A DNA stretch of 64,000 bases from Nocardiopsis ansamitocini (GTDB lineage Bacteria > Actinomycetota > Actinomycetes > Streptosporangiales > Streptosporangiaceae), in assembly GCF_030268225.1 (NCBI RefSeq), contig NZ_BSQG01000010.1:62001-126000 (forward strand), read 5' to 3'. Positions 1-8,190 of the stretch are shown piece after piece. Each line of letters opens with the position of its first letter. The first letter of the stretch is position 1. Under the pieces are notes generated by a model that was given only the letters and a program-made list of their open reading frames with translations, did not search any database and had not been told where the DNA came from. Made by a program: the position numbers and the translations under genes.

Positions 1-185
1 ACCCCCCACAGCTCGGGGACCTCGTGGGCGAGCCTGCCGGCGCCCCGGCGCAGCTGGGCCAGGGTCCGCACGGCGTCGGGATGGTCCTGGAGGTAGCCGT
101 ACTGGAGCGGTTTGATCCGGGCTTCGACGAAGGTCCCGGTCGGGCCGAGAGCGGGCGTGCGGTCGGGCGTGCTGGTCGTGGTCAT
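1..185 (-). CDS. casB: Cse2/CasB, type I-E Cascade small subunit (partial, 3' end off the window)
   Basis: Only the first 61 codons are present; the gene leaves the window at base 1. The ATG at 185 overlaps the cse1 stop as ATGA, which implies translational coupling in the cas operon. The visible N-terminus contains KPLQYGYLQDHPDAVR, then LAQLRRGAG and VPELWG. This is the pattern of Cse2 proteins: a helix carrying an LRRGAG motif followed by P-LW. By family knowledge Cse2 forms the dimeric belly of Cascade that holds the crRNA-target hybrid. The rest of the I-E operon (cas7, cas5, cas6e, cas1, cas2) would be expected beyond the edge, but that cannot be seen. Confidence 0.85.
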   Translation of the reverse strand, partial: MTTTSTPDRTPALGPTGTFVEARIKPLQYGYLQDHPDAVRTLAQLRRGAGRLAHEVPELWG

Positions 186-1834
186 GGGCGTGCCTCAAGG
201 GTGGGCTCGGCGGCGGACAAGGAGAGCTGCTTCTTCAGTTCGGCGCGGAAACGCAGGTCCGCGCTGGCGGCGGTGAGCCAGACGGCGCCGTTCCTTCCTT
301 GGACGACCCGTCCGGTCCAGGCGGCCTCCCCGGCCTGGGCGACCAGGTCGGCTCCGATGCGGGTGACGACGCGCCGGGCCTCGCGCTGCCATCGGGCCCG
401 CCGTTCGTCGGGGTCGCCGCCGGGTGCCAGGGTGCGCAGCCAGTCGCGGAAAGGACCGTCGAGGGCACCGAAGCCGAGGTCGCGGGCGGTGTCGCGGGGC
501 CCCTCGGTGTCCGCTCCGGCGGCCTCGGCCAGGCCGGTGGCGAGGTCCCCCAGGGCGGTGACGGCCTTCTCCGCGTCGACGACGGCACCGATCGCGGCCT
601 CCCCCAGGTCGGCCCGGCCCTCGTGCAGCAGGACGACCGGCATGGCCACGGCGTCGTCGACGATCTCGTCGATGACGGCCTGCTGGGTGCCGTAGACCGC
701 GCCGATCAGCCGGGCCCGGATGAGGTGGTCCTCGGGCAGGTGGTCCTCGTTGACGAGCCGGGCGATCCAGTCCAGGATGCGCGGGCGCACCACCGAGGCG
801 GCCTCCTGGCGCTGCGCGGCACCGTGGACACGCCCCGCGACCAGCGCGCCGAGGCCGCGCCAGGCGCTGCGGGCGGGGTCGTGCTCGCGCGGCAGGTAGA
901 CCTGCGCCTCCCCCAGCTTCTTCTCCTGGGCGGGGCTGCGCCGCCACGCGGTCATGGGCTCGCGGTTGTGCCGGTTGCGCGCGACGAGGGGGTCGCCGTA
1001 GGCGAGCAGGACCCCGTACACGCCCTCGGCGTCGTGGTGCAGGCGCAGCCTGCGCGTCTGCCACGTGTAGAGGGCGCGGACCCCCGTGGGGCGCGTCCGG
1101 AAGGACTGTGCGGGCCCCGCCTCCAGGGGAGGGCGTGCCCAGGCGGGCGCGTCGTCGTCATCGACGACCAGGCCGGGGGTGTCGGCGGCGATCAGGTTGA
1201 GCAGGAGGGTGTCGCGCAGGGTGTCGCCCTCGGCCATGACGCCGCCGAGGTTGCCGCTCCAGCCCACCCCCAGCGGGTAGCCCTTGCCGCCCTTGGCGCG
1301 GGGGTCGCCGACCGCGCCGGACTTGATACCGGAGGGGTCGAAGGCGTGCGCGTGCACCACCCAGCGGGCGGCCTCGGCGAAGCCGAGCCGGACCGCGCCG
1401 TGGACCCGGGTGGTGAAGAAACGGTCCCCGTTGGGGACGTCGGCCACGATGCGGTCCAGCGACGCGTACTCGCCCTTGGCGGTCCTCAGGTCCGCGACCT
1501 GGAAGAACGGCGCCGTCGGGTGGAGCAGGTCGAAGCGGTCGCGGTAGCGCTCCAGGTAGGCGTCGACCTGTTCGGCGGGCCAGCCGTCCTCCCACCACCC
1601 GCTCCACTGGTCGGGGTCCGTCGGCCCGTCGAGGGCGTCGTGCAGGACCGCCAGCAGGAGGCGCGTCAGCGCGAACTCCTGGGTGGGGACGTCGCCGACG
1701 ATGCGGCGCAGGCGGTGGGCCTGCGCCAGGGTGTCGGCGAGCGAGAGCTGCGTCTCGGATCCGTCGAGGCGCTGCACCGGCAGCCACGGCATCCGGACGA
1801 GGTCGAAGGAGGGGGCGGGGGTTTCAGTCGGCAC
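182..1834 (-). CDS. casA: Cse1/CasA, type I-E Cascade large subunit
   Basis: Encodes about 550 aa, within the usual Cse1 range. Cse1 recognises the PAM, holds Cascade on the target and recruits Cas3. Family features near the N-terminus are FDLVRMPWLPVQRLDG, LADTLAQAHRLRRI, the VPTQEFALTRLLLAVLHDAL helix and the RFDLLHPTAPFFQVADLRT segment; VADVPNGDRFFT follows. I chose the GTG at 1834 because GAGGT sits at ribosome-binding distance upstream and the start overlaps the cas3 stop by 11 bases. A longer reading frame upstream only re-reads cas3. The stop overlaps the cse2 ATG. Order cas3-cse1-cse2 on one strand fits a standard I-E operon. Confidence 0.93.
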   Translation of the reverse strand: MPTETPAPSFDLVRMPWLPVQRLDGSETQLSLADTLAQAHRLRRIVGDVPTQEFALTRLLLAVLHDALDGPTDPDQWSGWWEDGWPAEQVDAYLERYRDRFDLLHPTAPFFQVADLRTAKGEYASLDRIVADVPNGDRFFTTRVHGAVRLGFAEAARWVVHAHAFDPSGIKSGAVGDPRAKGGKGYPLGVGWSGNLGGVMAEGDTLRDTLLLNLIAADTPGLVVDDDDAPAWARPPLEAGPAQSFRTRPTGVRALYTWQTRRLRLHHDAEGVYGVLLAYGDPLVARNRHNREPMTAWRRSPAQEKKLGEAQVYLPREHDPARSAWRGLGALVAGRVHGAAQRQEAASVVRPRILDWIARLVNEDHLPEDHLIRARLIGAVYGTQQAVIDEIVDDAVAMPVVLLHEGRADLGEAAIGAVVDAEKAVTALGDLATGLAEAAGADTEGPRDTARDLGFGALDGPFRDWLRTLAPGGDPDERRARWQREARRVVTRIGADLVAQAGEAAWTGRVVQGRNGAVWLTAASADLRFRAELKKQLSLSAAEPTLEARP

Positions 1835-4754
1835 TGCGCACCTCAAGGCCGTCGGAGCGGGTGTAGTGGAGGTCGAAGCCGGCCAGGCGGGCACGGCCGT
1901 CCTCGTCGAGCACGAGCACCAGTTCGCCGGCCAGCCAGTACGACTCCTTGGCCTGCCACGCCTGGACGCGGTCGGCTTCGAGTTCGGCGATGGCCGTGTC
2001 GAGGACTCTGGGGTCGACGGTCAGCCGGTAGGGCAGCCGCAGCCCGCAGGCGGCGACGGTGCGCGCGAGTTCGGGCGGCGGCACCGCGCCGGTGGGCAGC
2101 TCCGCCCCGCCGCGGTCGCCGTCGAGCCAGGGAACGGTGACAAGCGCGCCGTCGGCTCGGCGCTGCACGACCAGGACCTCCAGGCTCTCCCCGGTGTCGC
2201 GGACCTGGGCCTTGCCCGCGCGGGAGTCGTCGGCGTCGCCGACGCCCGCCTCGACCCAGCCCACAAGGGCGCGGCCGTCGGCGCCGACCGGCCGCAGCAG
2301 GAACGCCTCGGCCTTGTCGCGCTGCACCGCCTGTTTCTCGTCGTGGGACTTCAGCGCCTGTTCGAGCACGTCCTTCCACTGCGGGGGGCCGACCGGGTCG
2401 GGACCGTAGGCGGCCTGCACCAGCGGGCTGATCGCGTCGGGCAGCGCCACGGTGCGCTCGGCGTCGCCGGCACCGCTCAGGAAGGGCTCCAGGACGGCGG
2501 CACAGCGCAGCAGGGAGTGCCGTCCGTACACCGTGGCCGACCCGCGCACGGGTTCGGGGGGTTGGGCCGTCCAGTCCGCGCCCGCGACCAGGCAGCGGGC
2601 GGTGCGCAGCCGTTCGGGCCGCTCGCTCTGGCCCGCGCCGCGCGGGTGGCGGTGCAGGCGCCCCATGCGCTGTAGCAGGAGGTCCACGGGGGCCAGGTCG
2701 GTGACGAGGAGGTCGAAGTCGACGTCCAGGGACTGCTCGACGACCTGGCTGGCCACCACGACGCGCCCGCCCCCCGGGTGCGACCGCGCGGTGCCGTCGG
2801 ATTTGCCGGGCGGCCCGAAGTCCGCCAGGAGCGCGGCGTCGTTCTCGGCGCGGTCGGGGTCCAGGAACTGGGCGTGCATGACCGTCACCCGGTCCTCGCC
2901 CAGCCGCGCCCGCAGGTGGGCGGCGGTCTCGTGCACCCGGGCGACGGTGTTGCGCACGACCAGCGCGCAGCCGCCGTCGGCGAGGTCGCGCTCCAGCCGG
3001 TCGGCCAGCACGTCGAGGTCGTCCGCGAGGGGTTCGACGACCACCTCGGTACCGCGCCCGGACGCCTCGGGCCGGGCGAGCCGGGGGGCCTGCCCGGGAG
3101 CGACCGCGGTCAGCAGCGGGTACTCGCCCGCCGCCTCGACCTCGGCGAACCCCTGGGCGCCGTTCTTCGCCCCCGCGTAGGACCGCGCCAGTTCGCGGCG
3201 CCGCGCGGCGGGCAGGGTCGCCGACAGCACCACCACCGGCACGCCGTAGGCGCCCAGCCACGACAGCACCAGGTCGAGGTAGGAGTTCATGTAGGTGTCG
3301 TAGGCGTGCGCCTCGTCGATGACCACGACCTTGCCCGCGACCGCGAGGTGCCGCAGCGCCAGGTGCCGGCTCTTCAGCCCCGCGAACAGCAGCTGGTCGA
3401 TGGTGCCGGCCACGAACGACGACAGCATCCCCTTCTTGCGTCCGCTCAGCCAGTGGTGCGCCACCAGCTCCGTCGAGGCCCTGCCGCTGTCGTCGCGGTG
3501 CCGCCAACCGCTGTCGGGGCCGTCGCGGTCCACGTCGGCCGTGCGCGCCCGCGACCGGTTCCTGGGGGCCAGGCCGGCGAAGTCCTTGTTGAGGCCGGCC
3601 TTGGAGTGCGCGAGGAACACCGAGTACGCGCCGGTGCCCGCACGCTCGTCGGGCAGACGGCCCAGCCAGTCGAGCAGGCGCGGGAACATGGCGTTGCCGG
3701 TGGCCATGGTGGGCAGGGCGAAGAAGCAGCCGCCCGCCCCGGAGCGGGCGGCGAAGATCTCGGCGACGGCGAGGGCTGCCTCGGTCTTGCCTTCCCCCAT
3801 GGGCGCCTCGATGATCATCAGGCCGGGCGTCGCCATGGAGCGCGCCAAGTCCACGGCAGCCGCCTGCACCGGTCGGACGGCGGCGCCGGCGGGCAGGTCG
3901 AAGCGCGCGGCGAACAGGGCCGCGGTGTCCTCGACGGGTTCCCGCGGCGCCCACGGGCGGGGCAGGTCCAGCTGGTGCCAGGCGGCGTCCACCCGCTCGG
4001 GGTCCCCCGCGACCCCGTCGGGGAAGTAGGGGAAGAGGTCGGGGTTGCTGGCGATCCAGTCGGCGACGATGACCAGCGCCGTCAGCAGGACCTGCACCGG
4101 CTGGGGTAGTTTCGCGCCCTGCCAGCCGGCCAGGCGTTCGCGGATTCCGCAGAGGTCCGCCGCGCGGTCGAGGAGCTCGTCCTGCGCCGCGCGCCAGGCG
4201 TCGGCGGTCCCGCGGTCGCGCAGCAGGGAGGAGTGCGTCTTCAGCGCGTGGATGTCGCCGTCACTGGGCGGCACCCCGTGGTGGCCGCCGGCGACGATCG
4301 TGAACTGGGCGGTCGCGCCCCTGGGCCAGCCGTGGCGTTCCATCAGCCACTGCTGGAGGAGCCGCTGACCAGCGAGGCCGTGCGGGGCGAGCGAGCGGTC
4401 GGCCATTTGTTTCTGCAACGGCATGTCGAGGCCGTTGGCGCGCATGTGCTCGGCGAGGCCCTCCACCTGGCACGCGAACGCCGGGGTGGCCTTGCCGATG
4501 TCGTGGGTGGCACTCAGCCACACCGCTAGCGCCCGGGCGTCGTCGGCGCCTCCGGGCAGCGCGTCGGCGACCAGCTCCCGCACCCGGCGGGGCACCCACT
4601 CGTCCCACAGGCGCTCGGCCACGGCGGCGCTGTCGCCCATGTGGCGCCACAGCGGGAGCCAGCCATCGCTGTCGCGCTCGTGTTTGGCCCACACGGAACG
4701 GGCCGCTTCGGAAAGCCCGTAACCCCAGGGTGAGGAGGAGCCGTCGGAGGTCAT
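1824..4754 (-). CDS. cas3: Cas3 helicase-nuclease (type I-E)
   Basis: Encodes about 976 aa. Cas3 is recruited by target-bound Cascade and degrades the non-target strand. The N-terminal HD nuclease domain shows ATHDIGKATPAF near residue 85. The SF2 helicase core follows: Walker A APMGEGKTEAA near 320, the DEAH box VVIDEAHAYD near 480, VVLSATLPAARR (motif III) and EQSLDVDFDL with QRMGRLHRH (motifs V/VI) near 670-700. The ATG at 4754 gives MTSDGSSS. The frame stays open further upstream to 5135, but that stretch reads through the spacer-repeat relics of array 1, so it is not coding. The Shine-Dalgarno at 4754 is weak and an internal start is possible. All recognisable catalytic motifs are intact, so interference is probably functional. 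Confidence 0.93.
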   Translation of the reverse strand: MTSDGSSSPWGYGLSEAARSVWAKHERDSDGWLPLWRHMGDSAAVAERLWDEWVPRRVRELVADALPGGADDARALAVWLSATHDIGKATPAFACQVEGLAEHMRANGLDMPLQKQMADRSLAPHGLAGQRLLQQWLMERHGWPRGATAQFTIVAGGHHGVPPSDGDIHALKTHSSLLRDRGTADAWRAAQDELLDRAADLCGIRERLAGWQGAKLPQPVQVLLTALVIVADWIASNPDLFPYFPDGVAGDPERVDAAWHQLDLPRPWAPREPVEDTAALFAARFDLPAGAAVRPVQAAAVDLARSMATPGLMIIEAPMGEGKTEAALAVAEIFAARSGAGGCFFALPTMATGNAMFPRLLDWLGRLPDERAGTGAYSVFLAHSKAGLNKDFAGLAPRNRSRARTADVDRDGPDSGWRHRDDSGRASTELVAHHWLSGRKKGMLSSFVAGTIDQLLFAGLKSRHLALRHLAVAGKVVVIDEAHAYDTYMNSYLDLVLSWLGAYGVPVVVLSATLPAARRRELARSYAGAKNGAQGFAEVEAAGEYPLLTAVAPGQAPRLARPEASGRGTEVVVEPLADDLDVLADRLERDLADGGCALVVRNTVARVHETAAHLRARLGEDRVTVMHAQFLDPDRAENDAALLADFGPPGKSDGTARSHPGGGRVVVASQVVEQSLDVDFDLLVTDLAPVDLLLQRMGRLHRHPRGAGQSERPERLRTARCLVAGADWTAQPPEPVRGSATVYGRHSLLRCAAVLEPFLSGAGDAERTVALPDAISPLVQAAYGPDPVGPPQWKDVLEQALKSHDEKQAVQRDKAEAFLLRPVGADGRALVGWVEAGVGDADDSRAGKAQVRDTGESLEVLVVQRRADGALVTVPWLDGDRGGAELPTGAVPPPELARTVAACGLRLPYRLTVDPRVLDTAIAELEADRVQAWQAKESYWLAGELVLVLDEDGRARLAGFDLHYTRSDGLEVRSAD

Positions 4755-4984
4755 GCAGGCATTCAAGTGGCAGGGGACGGCCAAGCGTGCCGAAACACCT
4801 GAATCCGCCTTGGCCTCATGCGGCCAGAGGAAGCGGGTGGCTCTTGACAACCGATCACCGGTTGCACGAGGAGTATTCGCCCTGCTCCGCTCCGTACGCC
4901 CGCTCCGGGGAAGCCCGACAGAGGAGAAACCGGATACACGGCGATCGGGTGAGGACATGCGCCGACGCTTTCTGATCGGGACCG

Positions 4985-5769
4985 GGGGCATCCCCGTGTG
5001 CGCGGGGATGCTCCCGGTCCTTCCCGGGCTGGTCAGCGGCCCGGAGCCTATCCCCGCGTGCGCGGGGAGCATCACGAAGGAACGGCTGATTGACGAGGTC
5101 GCGGAAGGACCATCCCCACTGCCCGCGGGGAGCACCCGCCGACGCTATCGAATACCTCGCCCCGTCGAGACCATCCCCGCGTGCACGGGGGAACATCGCG
5201 TACACCCGCACGCCGAGTTCGAGGAGGTGGGGCCGTCTTCGCGCGCGCGGGAAGCGCAATACCGGAAAATTCTCGGCCGCACGCTACCGGGGACCATCCC
5301 CGCGCGCACGGGGGCACCACCCCGTTTCCCTTGCCCCGTAGGCGATCCCGGGATCATCCCCGCGCGCGGGGAGCACGTCGAGCCCCGGCCCGATCGCTGG
5401 GCCTTGCAGGGACCACCCCCGCGTGCGCGGGGAGCACCAACTCGAAGCTCACGCGCGGCGTCATGGATTAGGACCATCCCCGCGTGCGCGGGGAGCACCG
5501 CGCCCTGGTCGAGTTCGTGGGCCCGGTCGAGGGACCATCCCCGCGTGCGCGGGGAGCACCGCGCCCTGGTCGAGTTCGTGGGCCCGGTCGAGGGACCATC
5601 CCCGCGTGCGCGGGGAGCACGGAGCGCATCCAAACGGGTGCGCTCCGTACCTGGGACCATCCCCGCGTGCGGCGCGGGGGAGACCATCCCCGCGTGCGCG
5701 GGGAGCACTCGCTCATGAACCGCGCCATCTGCTGGCGCGCTAGACCATCCCCGCGTGCGCGGGGAGCAC
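4985..5769 (-). CRISPR. CRISPR array 1 (I-E repeats, decaying distal end)
   Basis: About 14 repeat units at roughly 61-base spacing. Intact copies lie at 5410, 5471, 5532, 5593, 5681 and 5742. Read on the minus strand, the 28-base repeat begins GTGCTCCCC, folds through CCCCGC/GCGGGG and ends GATGGTCC. Going left the copies become steadily worse (5351, 5291, about 5230, 5168, 5107, 5045, 4985). That matches an old leader-distal end and a leader on the right. Two neighbouring spacers (5499-5531 and 5560-5592) are identical. At 5654 a broken repeat runs straight into the next repeat with no spacer, as if a deletion joined them. Transcription would run left towards cas3. Confidence 0.95.
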
Positions 5770-5835
5770 TCTTGCCGACCAGGGACTCTACCAGCGAGTA
5801 ACCCTGCTTTCATTCACTTGTCGAGAAAAGAACCT
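5770..5835 (-). promoter_or_regulatory. Leader of CRISPR array 1
   Basis: Directly abuts the last intact repeat and is shared with arrays 3, 4 and 6. The common core is GGGACTCTACCAG, then GTAACC, then TTTCATTCAC and GTCGAGAAA. Conservation next to the repeat, with nothing shared beyond it, marks it as the leader used for transcription and spacer integration. It is identical to the array 4 leader over about 60 bases except for one base. Confidence 0.8.
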
Positions 5836-6020
5836 TTCACAACAAAGCACGCGAACCCCCACATTTCCCCATGCGACCCGCACCACCGGAGAAGCCGACC
5901 CGACAGGATCAGCCTCCCACATGCCTCCTCACGGGCCACGCCGAGAAGACCACCCAGAGACACCGGGAACACGGCACCACCCTGCGGCTTATCCGCACGT
6001 ATGCGCTACTATCCTGACGA

Positions 6021-6039
6021 TTAGGTAAACCTAAGCTAA
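6021..6039 (+). promoter_or_regulatory. Iron box (DmdR/IdeR-type operator)
   Basis: Contains TTAGGTAAACCTAA, an inverted repeat TTAGGT-AA-ACCTAA, followed by GCTAA. This resembles the actinobacterial iron-box consensus bound by DmdR/IdeR. It lies 22 bases before the start of a siderophore-binding lipoprotein and just downstream of a possible -10 (TACTAT at 6007-6012), so a bound repressor would block transcription when iron is plentiful. Confidence 0.75.
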
Positions 6040-6060
6040 CTTCGCTGAATGAGGTCGTCC

Positions 6061-7062
6061 ATGAACCGGGGCACTCGCCCGCGCGGTCCCGTCCTGTTGG
6101 CCGGACTGCTCTCCCTGACCCTGATGAGCGCCTGCGGCTCCCCCGCCGAAACCGACGGGGACAGCGCCGGCGGCGACGCCGCGAGCGGCTTCCCCGTCAC
6201 CGTCGACACCCGCTTCGGTGAGGTCGAGATCCCCGACAAGCCCTCCACCGTCGTGGCCCTGGGCTGGTCCGACGCGGAGACCGCGCTCGCCCTGGGCGTG
6301 CAGCCCGTCGGCGTCAGCGACTGGCAGGCGTACGGCGGCAAGGGCGTGGGCCCCTGGGCGGCCGACCTCCTCGACGAGCAGCCCGAGATGCTGGGCACCA
6401 TGGACGTCAGCCCCGAGGCGGTGGCCAACCTCGGCCCCGACGTCATCCTCAACACCCGCTCCGACCACGAGGAGAAGAAGTTCGAGGTGATGTCGGAGAT
6501 CGCCCCGGTCGTCGGCCCGCCGGCCGACGTCGAGGTCACCTACGGCACGACCTGGCGCCAGCAGATGAACCAGGTCTCGCAGGCCCTGGGCGAGAAGGAG
6601 CGCGGCGACGAGATCATCGCCGCGCTGGAGGAGAAGTTCGCGCAGGTCGTCGCGGACAACCCCGACTTCGCGGGCTCGACCGTGGTCGTCGGCTCCTACT
6701 TCGACGGCAAGTACGGCGCCTCCGTGCCCGGCGACAGCCGCGCCGACTTCATGGAGGAGCTGGGCTTCGAGTACAAGCAGGAGGTCGCGGACCTGGCCGA
6801 CGGCGTCTTCTACGTGGAGCTGAGCGGCGAACAGGTCGAGATGCTCGACGCCGACCTGACGGTCATGTTCCCCATCGGCGAGGACGCCGACACGCTGAAG
6901 GAGGACCCGATCCTTCAGGCGCTGCCCGCCGCCGAGGACGGCCGCCTCGTCATCATGGACGACCCCGACCTGATCAACGCGTTCTCCAGCGGCTCGACGC
7001 TGGGCACCGAGTACCTCCTGGACAACTCCGTCTCGCTGTTCGCGGACGCGCTCAAGAAGTAG
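6061..7062 (+). CDS. Iron-siderophore ABC transporter substrate-binding lipoprotein
   Basis: Encodes about 333 aa. A lipoprotein signal ends in a lipobox (LTLMSAC, Cys near residue 25). The mature part has the class III periplasmic-binding fold used for Fe(III)-siderophores: VEIPDKPSTVVALGWSDAE, ALALGVQPVGVSDW, SPEAVANLGPDVILNTR and later IAPVVG. The protein would sit on the outer face of the membrane and deliver ferric siderophore to a permease. No permease or ATPase gene is adjacent, so its partners must be elsewhere. The ATG at 6061 is preferred over 6049 because GAGGT lies 6 bases before it. The iron box just upstream predicts repression by iron. Ligand specificity cannot be read. Confidence 0.88.
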   Translation: MNRGTRPRGPVLLAGLLSLTLMSACGSPAETDGDSAGGDAASGFPVTVDTRFGEVEIPDKPSTVVALGWSDAETALALGVQPVGVSDWQAYGGKGVGPWAADLLDEQPEMLGTMDVSPEAVANLGPDVILNTRSDHEEKKFEVMSEIAPVVGPPADVEVTYGTTWRQQMNQVSQALGEKERGDEIIAALEEKFAQVVADNPDFAGSTVVVGSYFDGKYGASVPGDSRADFMEELGFEYKQEVADLADGVFYVELSGEQVEMLDADLTVMFPIGEDADTLKEDPILQALPAAEDGRLVIMDDPDLINAFSSGSTLGTEYLLDNSVSLFADALKK

Positions 7063-7089
7063 CCGCCGCACCACTGGGTCTCCCCCGGT

Positions 7090-7134
7090 GAACGGCCCGG
7101 TTGTCCCTGGTTCGCCGGGGCCGCCGGGCCGTTC
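7090..7134. terminator. Hairpin terminator between convergent genes
   Basis: An 11-bp perfect stem (GAACGGCCCGG at 7090-7100 with its complement at 7124-7134) lies between the convergent lipoprotein gene and the membrane-protein gene at 7151-7747. There is no long T-tract, as is common in GC-rich actinomycetes. It could serve both genes. Confidence 0.6.
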
Positions 7135-7150
7135 GCGTTCCCCGGCGCGC

Positions 7151-7747
7151 TCACGCGGGCCGCGCCGTCTCCGGACGCGTTCCGGGCGTCTCCCCACCCC
7201 GCCGGAGCATCCGCACCGCACTGTGGGCGGCGGCCAGCAGCACCAGGGCGAGGACGGCCCAGAACCCGGCGACGGGCTGGGCGGTGACCAGCGTGAGGGT
7301 GTCGGCGGTGAAGACGATCCGCGTCGTGCCTCCTGCGTGGTCGACCAGGGCGGGGACCATTACCTGGTCGAGCCCGAGGAGGACGGCGGCTGCGAGTGCG
7401 GCACCGAGCGCACGCGCCCACCGCAGGCCCGCCGCGCAGCGGAGCCCCATCGCGAGGAGGGCGGCGGTCGCGACCGCGGTCACCGGGACGAGGAGCAGTA
7501 CTGCCGCCGCGACGGGAATTCCCTGGCCGAAGAGGACCGCGGCCATTCCCACCGGGATCGCCGGCTGCATGGCCAGGGTGACGTAGACCGTGTATTCCGG
7601 GAAACCGCTTCCGGCCCCCGCCGCCGAAAGCGTCGGCTGGATGATCGTCATGGAATACAGCGGGACGACCAGCAGGGCCGCCAATGCGACGGCGAAGAAC
7701 AGCACACCGATTCTTCCCGCCCTGCGATCCGATCGGATTTCCGGCAC
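7151..7747 (-). CDS. Small integral membrane protein of unknown function
   Basis: Encodes about 198 aa, starting at GTG 7747 behind a clear GAGGAGA ribosome-binding site. Four to five hydrophobic segments are visible (GVLFFAVALAALLVVPL, then AAAVLLLVPVTAVATAAL, LGAALAAAVLLGL and GFWAVLALVLLAAAH) with short loops between them. The C-terminal tail is charged and Pro/Arg-rich. No catalytic motif or known family is recognisable. It stands alone, convergent with the siderophore-binding protein and divergent from the serine hydrolase. The assignment as a gene rests on codon bias, the ribosome-binding site and coherent membrane topology. Confidence 0.65.
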   Translation of the reverse strand: MPEIRSDRRAGRIGVLFFAVALAALLVVPLYSMTIIQPTLSAAGAGSGFPEYTVYVTLAMQPAIPVGMAAVLFGQGIPVAAAVLLLVPVTAVATAALLAMGLRCAAGLRWARALGAALAAAVLLGLDQVMVPALVDHAGGTTRIVFTADTLTLVTAQPVAGFWAVLALVLLAAAHSAVRMLRRGGETPGTRPETARPA

Positions 7748-8190
7748 GGCTTTTCTCTCCTCAGGATCCGGCGAAGCGGCCGGTCACGTCCTCGGGTGTT
7801 CGGCAACGGCCGAGGAACCGGGGCGCGGCGCGCGGGGACAACCCTAGGGCACCACATCGCCTTGCCTGCAAGGGATCGGGGCCCACTGCCGCCTCCGACG
7901 GGGAGCGGCCCTGCCCCTCCCGGCTCCCTGCCGCTCACCGCGCCTTCCCTGCCGGGGGAACTCCCCCCCCGGGCAGCGGAGCGCTTTTCCTCACCCGGCC
8001 CCAAGCCACCGCAACGCGCCTTTCCCATCCTCCGACGTGCGTTTTCAGCATTCCGTAAGCGTTTCGCAAGGACGCGATGATGCAATTCCCCTGCCGTTCC
8101 CGTCACCGTTCGAAATGCCCCGACGGTGGACGGAAATCGGCGAACCGCGTTCGAGGAATGCGCGGGGAAACCGGACAGGGAAGAAGGAAA
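7748..8190. other. Intergenic region without a recognisable gene
   Basis: 443 bases between two divergent genes. No protein-like frame was seen on either strand. It must hold promoters for both genes, but I could not single out convincing -35/-10 pairs. Confidence 0.5.

Noticed and set aside
4755-5135. N-terminal extension of Cas3 to 1103 aa
   Set aside because: The extension reads back through degenerate CRISPR repeats; MTSDG at 4754 gives a normal Cas3 length.
4753-5801. Open frames translating the CRISPR arrays (repeating RARG/ACAGST or PAHAGM strings), also at 12088-12986, 15151-15610 and 60836-62033
   Set aside because: They are translations of 61-base repeat-spacer units, not proteins.
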